Assembly: GCF_018070045.1 (NCBI RefSeq)
Contig: NZ_JAGPYK010000017.1
Location: forward strand, 93,807 to 157,806
Length of the DNA: 64,000 nucleotides
Source: Micromonospora sp. U21
GTDB lineage: Bacteria > Actinomycetota > Actinomycetes > Mycobacteriales > Micromonosporaceae
Direction: 5' to 3'
Shown here: one piece after another, positions 15,748 to 24,120 of the stretch
Numbering within the stretch: the stretch's first letter is position 1
Layout: every line of letters starts with the position of its first letter
Translations under genes and position numbers: made by a program
The notes under the pieces: model-generated
Database searches by the model: none
Told to the model about the DNA's origin: nothing
What the model saw: the letters and a program-made list of their open reading frames with translations, nothing else

Positions 15748-17181
15748 CTATTGTGCGGCCAGACCGTTGCGTCGGATCACCGAGGCGTACCACCTGGCGC
15801 TGGACTTGGGGATGCGGACCTGGGTGTCGTAGTCGACGTGGATCATGCCGAACCGCTTGGTGTAACCCCAGGCCCATTCGAAATTATCCATCAGCGACCA
15901 GGCGAAGTATCCCCGCAGGGGCACCCCGGCGTTGATCGCGTCGTGTGCGGCGCGCAGGTGGGCGTCGAAGTAGGCCAGCCGGTCGACGTCGTCGACCTCC
16001 CCGTCGATGACCGTGTCGACGAACGCGGAGCCGTTCTCGGTGACGTAGAGCGGCAGGTCGGTGTACTCGTCGTGCACCCGGCGCAGCGTCTCGACCAGGC
16101 CCGGGGCGTCGATCTCCCAGTTCATGTCGGTGACCGGGACGCCCCGGGTGACGAACCGGACGTTCTCGCTGCCCGGCCAGCAGGAGGGCGCCCGCCAGTA
16201 CGGCTCCGGCTCGGCGCCCTCGACCGGGGTGGCGACCACGTGCCGGCTGTAGTAGTTGACCCCGACCAGGTCCAGCGGCGTGGCGATGGTGGCCAGGTCA
16301 CCGTCGCGTACGTGGTCGAAGTCGGTCACCGCGCTCAGGTCGGTCACCAGGTCCTCCGGGTACGACCCGCGCAGCAGCGGGTCGAGGAAGAACCGGTTGG
16401 CCAGCGCGTCGATCCGCCGGGCGGCGTCGACGTCGGCGGGGGCGTCGCTGGCCGGGTCGACCGGGTAGAGGTTGACGGTCACCCCCACCTCGGCGCTGGG
16501 CCGGGCGGCTCGCAGCGCCTGCACGGCCAGGCCGTGCCCGAGCATCAGGTGGTGCCCGGCGCGGACCGCCTCCGCCCCGTTGGACCGGCCGGGGGCGTGC
16601 GCCCCGGAGCCGTAGCCGAGGAACGCCGAGCACCACGGCTCGTTCAGCGTGGTCCAGTAGCGCACCCGGTCGCCGAGCGCGTCGGCGACCAGCGTGGTGT
16701 AGTCGGCGAAGCGGGCGGCGGTGTCCCGGGCGGGCCAGCCGCCGGCGTCCTCCAGCGGTTGCGGCAGGTCCCAGTGGTAGAGGGTGAGCCACGGCTCGAT
16801 GCCGTGCACCAGCAGCTCGTCGACCAGCCGCCGGTAGAAGTCCAGGCCCTGCGGGTTGGCCGCGCCGGTGCCGCCGGGCTGCACCCGGGGCCAGGAGACC
16901 GAGAAACGGTACGACTTCAGGCCCAGCTCGGCCATCAGCGCGACATCGTCGCCGAGCCGGTGGTAGTGGTCGCAGGCCACGTCGCCGGTGTGCCCGGCGA
17001 CCACCCGGCCGTCGGTGTGGCTGAAGGTGTCCCAGATCGACGGGGTACGGCCGTCCTCGGCCGCCGCCCCCTCGATCTGGTACGCCGCGGTCGCGGCCCC
17101 CCACAGGAAGCCGGGCGGGAAGGTCAGCCCGGGGCGCTCGTCGAGGACGCCGACGGCGGGCGGGCTGGCGGGGTTGCTCAC
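15748..17181 (-). CDS. bglC: GH1 beta-glucosidase (BglC)
   Basis: 477 residues, starting with GTG at 17181 that overlaps the cebG stop (GTGA). It has the full GH1 TIM barrel: FPPGFLWGAATAAYQIEGA at the start, acid/base Glu181 in TTLNEPW, nucleophile Glu382 in LYVTENG, and FAWSLMDNFEWAWGY near the end. There is no signal peptide, so it works in the cytoplasm, splitting imported cellobiose and short cello-oligosaccharides into glucose. Position as the last transport-operon gene, upstream of cebR, matches the ceb locus of Streptomyces. Confidence 0.96.
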   Translation of the reverse strand: MSNPASPPAVGVLDERPGLTFPPGFLWGAATAAYQIEGAAAEDGRTPSIWDTFSHTDGRVVAGHTGDVACDHYHRLGDDVALMAELGLKSYRFSVSWPRVQPGGTGAANPQGLDFYRRLVDELLVHGIEPWLTLYHWDLPQPLEDAGGWPARDTAARFADYTTLVADALGDRVRYWTTLNEPWCSAFLGYGSGAHAPGRSNGAEAVRAGHHLMLGHGLAVQALRAARPSAEVGVTVNLYPVDPASDAPADVDAARRIDALANRFFLDPLLRGSYPEDLVTDLSAVTDFDHVRDGDLATIATPLDLVGVNYYSRHVVATPVEGAEPEPYWRAPSCWPGSENVRFVTRGVPVTDMNWEIDAPGLVETLRRVHDEYTDLPLYVTENGSAFVDTVIDGEVDDVDRLAYFDAHLRAAHDAINAGVPLRGYFAWSLMDNFEWAWGYTKRFGMIHVDYDTQVRIPKSSARWYASVIRRNGLAAQ

Positions 17182-18020
17182 GACTTGACGGCACCTTCCA
17201 TGATCCCGCCGATGATCTGGCGGCCGAACAGGAGAAAGACGAGCACCAGGGGGATGGTGCCGATCGCCGTGGCGGCGAACACCTGGGAGTAGTCGGTGTA
17301 GTAGGCGTACGAGAGGAAGGAGAGCGAGACCTGCAGGGTCGGGTTCTCCGGGGTGAGGATGGCGTACGGCCAGAGGAACGAGTTCCAGGTCTCCATGAAG
17401 GTCAGCAGACCGAGGACGCCGGCGGCGGGGCGCAGCGCGGGTAGCACGATGCTCCAGTAGATCCGGAACGTGCTCGCCCCGTCGACGCGGCCGGCCTCGA
17501 TCAGCTCGTCGGAGATCGCCTGGCTGGCGTACTGCCGCATCATGAACACGCCGAAGGCGCTGACCAGGAACGGCACGGTGACCGCGTAGAGGGTGTCGTA
17601 CCACCCCAGGTCCTGCATCATGCCCCAGAGCGGGATGAGGCCCATCTGGGTCGGGATCATCATCGTGACGATGATCGCCAGCAGGAGAGCGTTGCTGCCC
17701 TTGAACCGCAGTTTGGCGAAGGCGAACCCGGCCAGCGAACCGGTGAGCACCACCGACAGGGTGACCACCGAGGAGACGATGATCGAGTTCATCATGCCGG
17801 TGAGGAAGTTGGCGGCGTCGTTGTCGAGCACCCGTCCGAAGTTGTCACCGAACGCTCCGCCGGGGGTCAGCGGTGGCGGCACGTCGTTGATGGAGTCCAG
17901 GCTGCGACTGCCGATCACCATCATGTAGTAGAACGGGTAGATCGACAGCAGCGCCGCCAGGAGGAGCGCCACGTAGGTCAGCGGGCTGGTGCGCCACAGG
18001 CGCTGGGAAGCCGAGATCAT
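17178..18020 (-). CDS. cebG: Cellobiose ABC transporter permease CebG
   Basis: 280 residues with six membrane helices, of the MalG type. The cytoplasmic EAA loop DELIEAGRVDGASTFRIYW, which docks on the ATPase, is plain. It overlaps bglC by four bases and follows cebF by 10. No ATPase gene is in the operon; in relatives a shared MsiK ATPase serves several sugar importers, so one is expected elsewhere in the chromosome. Confidence 0.93.
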   Translation of the reverse strand: MISASQRLWRTSPLTYVALLLAALLSIYPFYYMMVIGSRSLDSINDVPPPLTPGGAFGDNFGRVLDNDAANFLTGMMNSIIVSSVVTLSVVLTGSLAGFAFAKLRFKGSNALLLAIIVTMMIPTQMGLIPLWGMMQDLGWYDTLYAVTVPFLVSAFGVFMMRQYASQAISDELIEAGRVDGASTFRIYWSIVLPALRPAAGVLGLLTFMETWNSFLWPYAILTPENPTLQVSLSFLSYAYYTDYSQVFAATAIGTIPLVLVFLLFGRQIIGGIMEGAVKS

Positions 18021-18030
18021 CGATCTCTCC

Positions 18031-19002
18031 TCACTTCGCCGAGCGGCGGACGAGTAGGAAGTTGAACAGCGACACCACGACGATGATCATGAAGATCGCC
18101 CAGGCGACCGCGGCTCCGTAGCCGGCGGTGTTCAGGTTCACGATGCCCATCTCGTACATGTACATGGCCAGCGTCTGAAACTCCCGCTGGTTGCCGCCGA
18201 TGATGTTGCCGTTGCCGAAGAGCAGGGGCTCGGTGAAGAGCTGCATGCCGCCGATCGTGGACAGGATGACCACGAAGATGAAGGTGGGCTTGAGCATGGG
18301 CAGGGTGATCTGCCAGAACTGCCGCCACGGGCTGGCGCCGTCGATCGCCGCGGCCTCGTAGAGGTCCTTCGGGATCGCCTGCATGCCGGCGAGCAGGATC
18401 AGGGTGTTGTACCCGGTCCACCGCCAGTTGACCATGGAGGAGATGGCCATCCAGGAACTCCACCGGTGCCCGTCCCAGTCGACCGCGTCGACACCGACGA
18501 AGCTGAGCAGCCAGTTGAACAGGCCGAACTCCCGCTGGAACAGCATCCCGAAGACGATCGCGACCGCGGCCACCGACACCACGTTCGGCATGAAGATCGC
18601 CATCCGGAAGAAGGTCTTGGCGCGCAGGAAGGTCCGGTTGAGCAGGTTCGCCAGGAAGAGGGCGAGCAACAGCTGCGGGATGGTCGACAGGGCGAAGATG
18701 CCGAACGTGTTGACCAGCGCGTTCCAGAAGTACTCGTCGGACGCCAACCGGGTGTAGTTGTCGAAGCCGATGAACGAGTGGTCGCCGATCATGTCCCAGT
18801 CGTGCAGCGACATCCAGGCGGTACGCACCATCGGGTACAACCCGAACGCGCCGAAGATCACGAAGAACGGGGCGATGTAGAGGTACGGCGAGTACTTGAC
18901 ATCGAGACGGTTGAGTAGCCTTCCCCGGCGAAGTCGGGAAGGGACGTCGGGAGAAGGCGGTGCTGCTGGCGACGGCGGTGCCGTCGTGGCCGACAGGCTC
19001 AT
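18031..19002 (-). CDS. cebF: Cellobiose ABC transporter permease CebF
   Basis: 323 residues, MalF-type permease with a proline-rich cytoplasmic N-terminus of about 35 residues and then six membrane helices. The EAA loop reads KDLYEAAAIDGASPWRQFW. It pairs with CebG to form the membrane channel. It starts 110 bases after the cebE stop, a gap that holds a strong hairpin (19066-19101), so it is likely made in smaller amounts than the binding protein. Confidence 0.93.
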   Translation of the reverse strand: MSLSATTAPPSPAAPPSPDVPSRLRRGRLLNRLDVKYSPYLYIAPFFVIFGAFGLYPMVRTAWMSLHDWDMIGDHSFIGFDNYTRLASDEYFWNALVNTFGIFALSTIPQLLLALFLANLLNRTFLRAKTFFRMAIFMPNVVSVAAVAIVFGMLFQREFGLFNWLLSFVGVDAVDWDGHRWSSWMAISSMVNWRWTGYNTLILLAGMQAIPKDLYEAAAIDGASPWRQFWQITLPMLKPTFIFVVILSTIGGMQLFTEPLLFGNGNIIGGNQREFQTLAMYMYEMGIVNLNTAGYGAAVAWAIFMIIVVVSLFNFLLVRRSAK

Positions 19003-19065
19003 GCGAATTTCCTTTTCCGGCGAGGCCCGGGGGCCCTCGCGCAGGGCGCTACGCGGAGGGGACCG

Positions 19066-19101
19066 GCCGGTGGCGTCCGGGTAGTCCCGAACGCCACCGG
19101 C
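19066..19101 (-). terminator. Intra-operon hairpin between cebE and cebF
   Basis: Stem 19066-19081 pairs with 19086-19101 (16 positions, one mismatch) around a 4-base loop. It lies inside the operon, with no T-tract after it. Such hairpins after binding-protein genes usually stop part of the transcripts or protect the upstream mRNA end, giving excess binding protein. Confidence 0.65.
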
Positions 19102-19111
19102 AGGGAATCAC

Positions 19112-20401
19112 TCAGAAGGCACCCTGAGTCTTTGCATCCTTCGTGAACTGCTCCCAGGCCTTCGCCTTGTCCGCCTGCCCGTTCTCGAACGCCCGCAGGG
19201 CCGGCTCGAGCGCGTTCTCCTTGACCGCCTGGTGCTTCGGGCCCAGGTGGATCGGCTGGATCTTGGCGACGCTGTCCCCGAAGATCTTGCCGGTCGGCGC
19301 GTTGCTGAAGTACTCGTTGGTGTAGCTGAGGAAGGCCTCGTTCTTCAGCGCCTCCAGGTTGGTGGGCAGCGGGCCCTTGGCCTTGAAGGCCTCCACCTGG
19401 CTGGTGGCGCTCGTCAGGTACTCGGCGAGCTTCGCCGCCTCCTTCGGGTACTTGCTCTGCTCCGGAACCCCGAGCCACGAGCCGCCCCAGTTACCGCCGC
19501 CACCCGGCACGGCGGCGACGTCCCACTTGCCCTTGTTGGCCGCACCGGAGTTGTCCGAGACGATGCCGAGCATCCAGGACGGGCAGAAGGTGGCCGCGAA
19601 GGTGCCCTGCTTGAAGCCACCCGACCACTCCGGCGACCAGGTCTGCGCCTTGGCGGAGATGTCCACCATCGAGGTGGCGGTCTCCCAGGCGTTCTTCACC
19701 GCGGGGCTGGTGTCCGCGATGATGTTGTTCTCCTTGTCGTAGAACAGATCACCGTTCCCCTGGAAGAGCACACCGTTGGAGACGGCGGTGATCGAGTCGA
19801 TGAACGCCTTGCCGCCGCTACCCTGCTTGTACTTGAGGCCGGCCTCGTGGAAGCCCTTCCAGTCCGCCCAGAGCGCCGACACCTGGTCGCGCTCGGTGGG
19901 CAGGCCGGCCGCCTGGAACAGGTCCTTGCGGTAGCAGACGGCGAGGCTGCCGACGTCCGTCGGCAGGCCGATCAGCCGGCCGTCCGGCGCCTTGCCCAGC
20001 TCCCACTTCCAGGGCAGGTACTCCTTGGAGTGGTCAGCCACCAGCGGCGCGAGGTCGGCCCAGTTGCGCGGGTTGGCCTTGAACTCGTTGAGGATGCCCT
20101 CTTCCAGGGCGATGACGTCCGCCGCGCCCTTGCCGGTGGCCAGGTAGCGGACCAGCTTCGGCCGGTACTCACCGAGCTGCGCGGTCTTACGCAGCTCGAC
20201 CTTGATCCCGGTGTCCTTCTCGTACTGCTTGACGATCTCGTCGTAGCCGAACTCGCCGAAGGTGTCGACGACCAGCTTGGCCGGCTTCTCGCCGGCCGCC
20301 GGCTCATCGTCGTCGTTGCCGCAGGCTGCGAGACCGCCGATTGCGGTGATCGCGGCCAGGGCAGCGGCCGCCAGGCGGGTACGCCGCGTGGTGACACTCA
20401 T
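19112..20401 (-). CDS. cebE: Cello-oligosaccharide-binding lipoprotein CebE
   Basis: 429 residues, starting at the ATG at 20401 with GAGGGG upstream. Residues 1-26 are a lipoprotein signal with lipobox LAAC (Cys27), followed by an acidic linker. The remainder is a type I extracellular solute-binding protein (cluster B, as for maltose and cellobiose): GEFGYDEIVKQYEKDTGI near the start, DVIALEEG, IGLPTDVGSLAVCYRKDLF. As the first gene after a promoter bracketed by two CebR boxes, in front of cebF and cebG, it fits the CebE role: it binds cellobiose and cellotriose at the membrane surface and delivers them to the permease. Confidence 0.94.
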   Translation of the reverse strand: MSVTTRRTRLAAAALAAITAIGGLAACGNDDDEPAAGEKPAKLVVDTFGEFGYDEIVKQYEKDTGIKVELRKTAQLGEYRPKLVRYLATGKGAADVIALEEGILNEFKANPRNWADLAPLVADHSKEYLPWKWELGKAPDGRLIGLPTDVGSLAVCYRKDLFQAAGLPTERDQVSALWADWKGFHEAGLKYKQGSGGKAFIDSITAVSNGVLFQGNGDLFYDKENNIIADTSPAVKNAWETATSMVDISAKAQTWSPEWSGGFKQGTFAATFCPSWMLGIVSDNSGAANKGKWDVAAVPGGGGNWGGSWLGVPEQSKYPKEAAKLAEYLTSATSQVEAFKAKGPLPTNLEALKNEAFLSYTNEYFSNAPTGKIFGDSVAKIQPIHLGPKHQAVKENALEPALRAFENGQADKAKAWEQFTKDAKTQGAF

Positions 20402-20523
20402 TCGCTGACCCCTCTTTCCGGTGGTGAGGCTGGGTGGTTGTGGTGGGGGGTGCTTGTCGCGCCGGGTCGGCGCCGGCGGTGCCGGCGGCCGGACGGAGGA
20501 ACGTGGGTGACCCGCGCCACCTC

Positions 20524-20537
20524 CGGGAGCGCTCCCA
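20524..20537. promoter_or_regulatory. CebR-type operator overlapping cebE start site
   Basis: CGGGAGCGCTCCCA, one base off the consensus palindrome. It begins three bases downstream of the predicted -10 element, so a bound repressor would cover the transcription start. Confidence 0.85.
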
Positions 20538-20539
20538 TG

Positions 20540-20568
20540 AGATTGCCGGCGGGTAACGGGGGTGTCAA
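20540..20568 (-). promoter_or_regulatory. Predicted cebE promoter
   Basis: On the minus strand TTGACA (20568-20563) and CAATCT (20545-20540) are exactly 17 bases apart. The -35 is perfect; the -10 keeps the key A and final T. A CebR-type box lies on each side. The 5' untranslated region would be about 130 bases. Confidence 0.75.
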
Positions 20569-20576
20569 TAGGGCGA

Positions 20577-20590
20577 TGGGAGCGTTCCCA
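20577..20590. promoter_or_regulatory. Second CebR-type operator upstream of cebE -35
   Basis: TGGGAGCGTTCCCA, one base from the consensus, 8 bases upstream of the -35. Its centre is 53 bases, five helical turns, from the centre of the other box, so dimers could sit on the same face or form a loop. Confidence 0.85.
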
Positions 20591-20697
20591 GATCGTTACC
20601 GCCATCGACCCCCAGGGGCAGGTAACCCGAAACGCGAGAATCCCGGCACCTTGGCCGGCGGCTCACCGTGGAGCCGCCGCGGCGGGTAACCGGGGGG

Positions 20698-21261
20698 TCA
20701 GCAGAAGCGGCGCAGCAGAGTGCCGGCGCGGTCGGCGTCGAAGCGGGACGGGTCGAACGTGGAGCCCGCCCAGTCGCGCAGCAGGGCCTGCGCCGGGTCG
20801 ACGACGTCGGCCGGATCATCCTGACCGGAGAGCGCGACCAGCAGCGCCCGGTAGCCGGACGGGCCGCCGATGCCCTCCGGCGGGCAGGCCCGCTCGCCGT
20901 CCAGGCAGACCGGGTACCGCTCCTCCGGGTCGGCGGTCAGCGCGTCCTCGACCACCAGGTCGTGCTCCCACCAGTCGCCGAAGTCGTAGGTGTAGGTGAA
21001 CCGGCTGCCCTTGCCGAGCACCGCGTCGAGCCGGACGTCCAGCTCGTCGTGCAACGCCAGCTCGCCGTCCGGGTCGGGCTCGCCGTACTGCACCGCGTCG
21101 ATCTCGAACGAGTGCAGGTGACAGTCCCGCCAGCCCATCGCGTGTTGCACGACCCGGTGCAGCCGATCGAGCGTGTAGCCGGCCGGAACGAGCACCCGGC
21201 GCCAGACCGGCGGACGGACGCCGGCGAGGGACATCTTCAGCTGGAAGATCTGACGCGGCAT
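20698..21261 (-). CDS. Plasmid pRiA4b ORF-3 family protein
   Basis: 187 residues matching the pRiA4b ORF-3/TnpR-passenger family almost throughout: QLKMSLAGVRPPVWRRVLVPAGYTLDRLHRVVQHAMGW at the start (seen in two parts), HLHSFEI, then FTYTYDFGDWWEHDLVVE and the cysteine-containing segment PVCLDGERACPPEGIGGPSGY. The family is widespread and of unknown function; its name comes from a plasmid and does not by itself signal mobility. It diverges from the microprotein gene at 21296, with 34 bases between the starts, so the promoters must overlap or face back to back. Confidence 0.88.
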   Translation of the reverse strand: MPRQIFQLKMSLAGVRPPVWRRVLVPAGYTLDRLHRVVQHAMGWRDCHLHSFEIDAVQYGEPDPDGELALHDELDVRLDAVLGKGSRFTYTYDFGDWWEHDLVVEDALTADPEERYPVCLDGERACPPEGIGGPSGYRALLVALSGQDDPADVVDPAQALLRDWAGSTFDPSRFDADRAGTLLRRFC

Positions 21262-21295
21262 GCTGTCCTGTCCTCCCGCGGCTTAGGCTGCCAGC

Positions 21296-21415
21296 ATGAT
21301 CTGCCGAGCGTGCCGGGCCCGGCGACACGACGACTGCCCGGGCCGGAACTGGTGCGACTGCCAGCACCGTACCGCCCGACCGACCCCTCCGGTCACCGGT
21401 CCGGCCAGCGAATGA
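21296..21415 (+). CDS. 39-residue cysteine-rich microprotein
   Basis: A short frame from ATG 21296 ending in a TGA that overlaps the next ATG (ATGA at 21412-21415). The product starts MICRACRARRHDDCPGRNWC and goes on with DCQHRTARP. It has five cysteines and two histidines in the order C-x2-C, H-x2-C, C-x-C-x-H, enough for one or two zinc sites. I recall similar short HxxC...WCDCQH proteins in actinomycetes, but cannot search here. The four-base overlap with the reductase gene suggests translational coupling. A role as zinc-ribbon-like partner or regulator is inference. Confidence 0.7.
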   Translation: MICRACRARRHDDCPGRNWCDCQHRTARPTPPVTGPASE

Positions 21416-22158
21416 CCGTCGGAATTCCGATCCGGCAGCTCTGGCCCGAGCCGTCGGCGCTGCCGCTCGACGACGCCGCGCTGACCGCGCTCTACGGCCG
21501 CGCCGACCGGCCCCACCTGCGGGTCAACTTCGTCACCAGCCTGGACGGCGCGGTCAGCGTGGACGGCTACTCCGCCGGGCTCTCCGGCGAGCCCGACAAG
21601 CGGGTCTTCAGTCTGCTGCGAATGCTCTGCGACGCGCTGGTGGTGGCCGCCGGCACGCTTCGCCACGAGGGCTACCGCGCGGTCCGGCTCAACGAGCGCC
21701 GCCGCGCCTGGCGCCGCGAGCACGGGCTGGCCGAGTACCCGACGCTGGTCGTCGTCTCCGGCTCGCTCAACCTGGACCCGGCGCAGGCCGCTTTCGCCGA
21801 CGCGCCCGTCCGGCCGGTGGTGCTCACCCACGCCGGTGTCGACCCACCACCGGGGCTGACTGACGTCGCCGACGTGGTGCGCTGCGGCACCGACCGGGTC
21901 GACCTGGCCGCCGGCCTCGACGAGCTGCGCCGGCGCGGGCTGTCGCAACTGCTGTGCGAGGGTGGCCCGCACCTGTTCGGCGCGCTCGCCGGCGCCGACC
22001 TGGTTGACGAGCTGTGCCTCACCCTCTCGCCGCTGCTCGCCGGCCCCGGACCGGGCCGGATCACCGCGGGAGACGCCACGCAACCCCGACAGCTCCCGCT
22101 ACGGCACGTGCTCGCAGCCGACGACGGCGTCCTCATGCTCCGCCACGCCCGCGACTGA
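21412..22158 (+). CDS. RibD C-terminal-type pyrimidine reductase family protein
   Basis: 248 residues. The ATG at 21412 overlaps the microprotein stop; the longer frame upstream is antisense to the pRiA4b gene and is not used. The fold is that of the RibD C-terminal reductase/dihydrofolate reductase: VNFVTSLDGAVSVDGYSAGLS at the start (split here), DALVVAAGTLRHEGYRAVR, the central TLVVVSGSLNL strand and LLCEGGPHLFGAL with the NADPH-binding glycines. Stand-alone copies of this domain are common in actinomycetes beside the true riboflavin genes and their substrate is often unknown. No other riboflavin gene is nearby, so a role in riboflavin synthesis is uncertain. Confidence 0.87.
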   Translation: MTVGIPIRQLWPEPSALPLDDAALTALYGRADRPHLRVNFVTSLDGAVSVDGYSAGLSGEPDKRVFSLLRMLCDALVVAAGTLRHEGYRAVRLNERRRAWRREHGLAEYPTLVVVSGSLNLDPAQAAFADAPVRPVVLTHAGVDPPPGLTDVADVVRCGTDRVDLAAGLDELRRRGLSQLLCEGGPHLFGALAGADLVDELCLTLSPLLAGPGPGRITAGDATQPRQLPLRHVLAADDGVLMLRHARD

Positions 22159-22320
22159 AACCCGAGTCGGCAACGGCCTGTCGCCGACCAGGCACCTAGC
22201 GTCGCGTGTGTGACCAGTGATGGTGTCGTCCGCCGCGTCGCATGGCAACCTGTCGTACTCCTCGGGCAGGATGCACGTCATGCGCCTCGACCGTGAAGCC
22301 CGACCGACCCGAGTCGCCCG

Positions 22321-24072
22321 ATGACCGACGCCGGCCTCGACAGCCCGGGCGAGCCGGTCGGCCGGGTGCTGGGCACCGCCGACGCCACCCCGTTGCAGTT
22401 CTGGACGGCCGTGGCCCCCGGCAGTTACCTCCAGCTCGACGACGTGGTGGTCACGCGGCGTGAGCTGCCGGACCGGGAGCCGGTGACGATCGCCGGGGTG
22501 GTCACCCAGGTCCGGGCCCGGCACGAGGGCGCCCAGTTCGACTCCGACGTCTTCGCCATCGCCGACGGCACGCTGCCCGCGCAGGTGCAGGAGGCGGCCG
22601 AGGTGACCACCACCCGGGTCGATCCGGAGCTCTACGTGCCGCCGACGCCGGGGGCGGTGGTGCACCGGGCCGAGGGCGACGCCCGCGCCCGGGCGCTGCA
22701 CTTCGACCGGATGGAGCGGCGCATCCCGATGGGGATGGGTCGCGACGGGGTGCCGGTCTACCTCAACGCCGACTTCCTCGACGGCAGCCGGGGCGCACAC
22801 GTCTCCATCTCCGGCATCTCCGGCGTGGCCACCAAGACCAGCTTCGCCACCTTCCTGCTCTACTCGGTCTTCCGCTCCGGGGTGCTGGGCGGCGACGCGG
22901 TCAACGCCAAGGCGCTGATCTTCAACGTCAAGGGCGAGGATCTGCTCTTCCTCGACCATCCCAACACCCGGCTCGACGAGCCCACCCGCGCGGCGTACGC
23001 GAAACTCGGCCTGACCGCGGGCGCCTTCCCCGACGTGCGGGTGTACGCCCCGCCCCGGGTAGGCGACTCCGCCGGCACGCCGGACGTGAGCAGCCGGCTC
23101 ACCGGCGTGGACGCCTTCTACTGGACGCTGAGCGAGTTCTGCGCCGACCGGCTGCTGCCGTACGTCTTCGCCGACGCCGACGACGAGCGCCAGCAGTACA
23201 CGATGGTCGTCCACTCGGTCGCCGCGCACCTGGCCCGCTACGCCCAGCCCGCCGACGGCGGGGTGAGCATCGACGGCGTCCGCCTCGGCTCCTACGGCGA
23301 CCTGGTCGACCACATCGTCGACCAGCTCAACGACGACGAGACCCGCTCCGACTGGGCGGGCAGCGCGGTCGGTCTGGGCACCGTCAACGCCTTCGCCCGG
23401 CGGCTGATCGGCAGCAAGAAGGACCTTGCCCGGCTGATCCGTGGCGACCTGGCCACCCGCCGCCCGCACTCGATCAACACCAGCGAGTCCGCGCAGGTCA
23501 CGGTGGTCGACCTGCACAACCTTCCGGACCGCGCCCAGCGGTTCGTGGTCGGCGTGACGCTCAAGAGCGAGTTCGAGCGCAAGGAGAAGTCCGGCACCGC
23601 CAAGCCGCTGCTCTTCGTCGTCCTCGACGAGCTCAACAAGTACGCCCCCCGCGACGGGTCCTCGCCGATCAAGGAGGTGCTGCTGGACATCGCCGAGCGG
23701 GGCCGCTCGCTCGGGGTGATCCTGATCGGCGCCCAGCAGACGGCGAGCGAGGTGGAGCGGCGGATCGTCACCAACTCGGCGATCCGGGTGGTCGGCCGGC
23801 TCGACCCGGCCGAGGCCTCCCGCCCCGAGTACGGTTTCCTACCACCGGCGCAGCGGCAACGGGCGCTGCTGGCCAAGCCGGGCACCATGTTCGTCAACCA
23901 GCCCGACATCCCGGTGCCGCTCTGCCTGGAGTTCCCGTTCCCGGCCTGGGCCACCCGCGTCTCCGAGGCGGGCCGCGCGCCATCGGAGACGCTGCGCTCG
24001 ATCACCCAGTCCGCCGACCCGTTCGCCGTCGTGGGCTCCGGCGGCGGCACCGACGACGACATTCCGTTCTAG
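22321..24072 (+). CDS. herA: HerA-like DNA-translocase ATPase
   Basis: 583 residues. Residues about 8-120 look like the HAS-barrel that opens HerA proteins (GRVLGTADATPLQFWTAVAP and LDDVVVTRRELP). Residues about 150-570 are a DUF87/FtsK-HerA ATPase: P-loop region SISGISGVATKTSF (about 161-174), Walker B LLFVVLDELNKYAP (about 435-448), then the sensor and arginine-finger stretch ERGRSLGVILIGAQQTASEV. The P-loop is atypical, with Ala-Thr in place of the usual Ser-Gly before Lys-Thr. The gene leads an operon with SbcD, SbcC and a NurA-like protein, so it probably forms the hexameric pump of a DNA-end resection machine. Confidence 0.85.
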   Translation: MTDAGLDSPGEPVGRVLGTADATPLQFWTAVAPGSYLQLDDVVVTRRELPDREPVTIAGVVTQVRARHEGAQFDSDVFAIADGTLPAQVQEAAEVTTTRVDPELYVPPTPGAVVHRAEGDARARALHFDRMERRIPMGMGRDGVPVYLNADFLDGSRGAHVSISGISGVATKTSFATFLLYSVFRSGVLGGDAVNAKALIFNVKGEDLLFLDHPNTRLDEPTRAAYAKLGLTAGAFPDVRVYAPPRVGDSAGTPDVSSRLTGVDAFYWTLSEFCADRLLPYVFADADDERQQYTMVVHSVAAHLARYAQPADGGVSIDGVRLGSYGDLVDHIVDQLNDDETRSDWAGSAVGLGTVNAFARRLIGSKKDLARLIRGDLATRRPHSINTSESAQVTVVDLHNLPDRAQRFVVGVTLKSEFERKEKSGTAKPLLFVVLDELNKYAPRDGSSPIKEVLLDIAERGRSLGVILIGAQQTASEVERRIVTNSAIRVVGRLDPAEASRPEYGFLPPAQRQRALLAKPGTMFVNQPDIPVPLCLEFPFPAWATRVSEAGRAPSETLRSITQSADPFAVVGSGGGTDDDIPF

Positions 24073-24120
24073 GGGCGGCCCGGTGAGTCCCGCAGTCGCG
24101 CAGCACGGAAGGCAGCCACG

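Noticed and set aside
20698..21261. pRiA4b ORF-3/IS1096-passenger similarity as sign of a mobile element or plasmid
   Set aside because: No transposase, terminal repeats or atypical composition around it; the family is common in chromosomes.
22321..24072. HerA-like protein as part of an anti-phage defence system (HerA-SIR2 or HerA-DUF4297)
   Set aside because: Neighbours are SbcD, SbcC and a NurA-like protein, so DNA-end repair fits better; no SIR2 or DUF4297 gene nearby.
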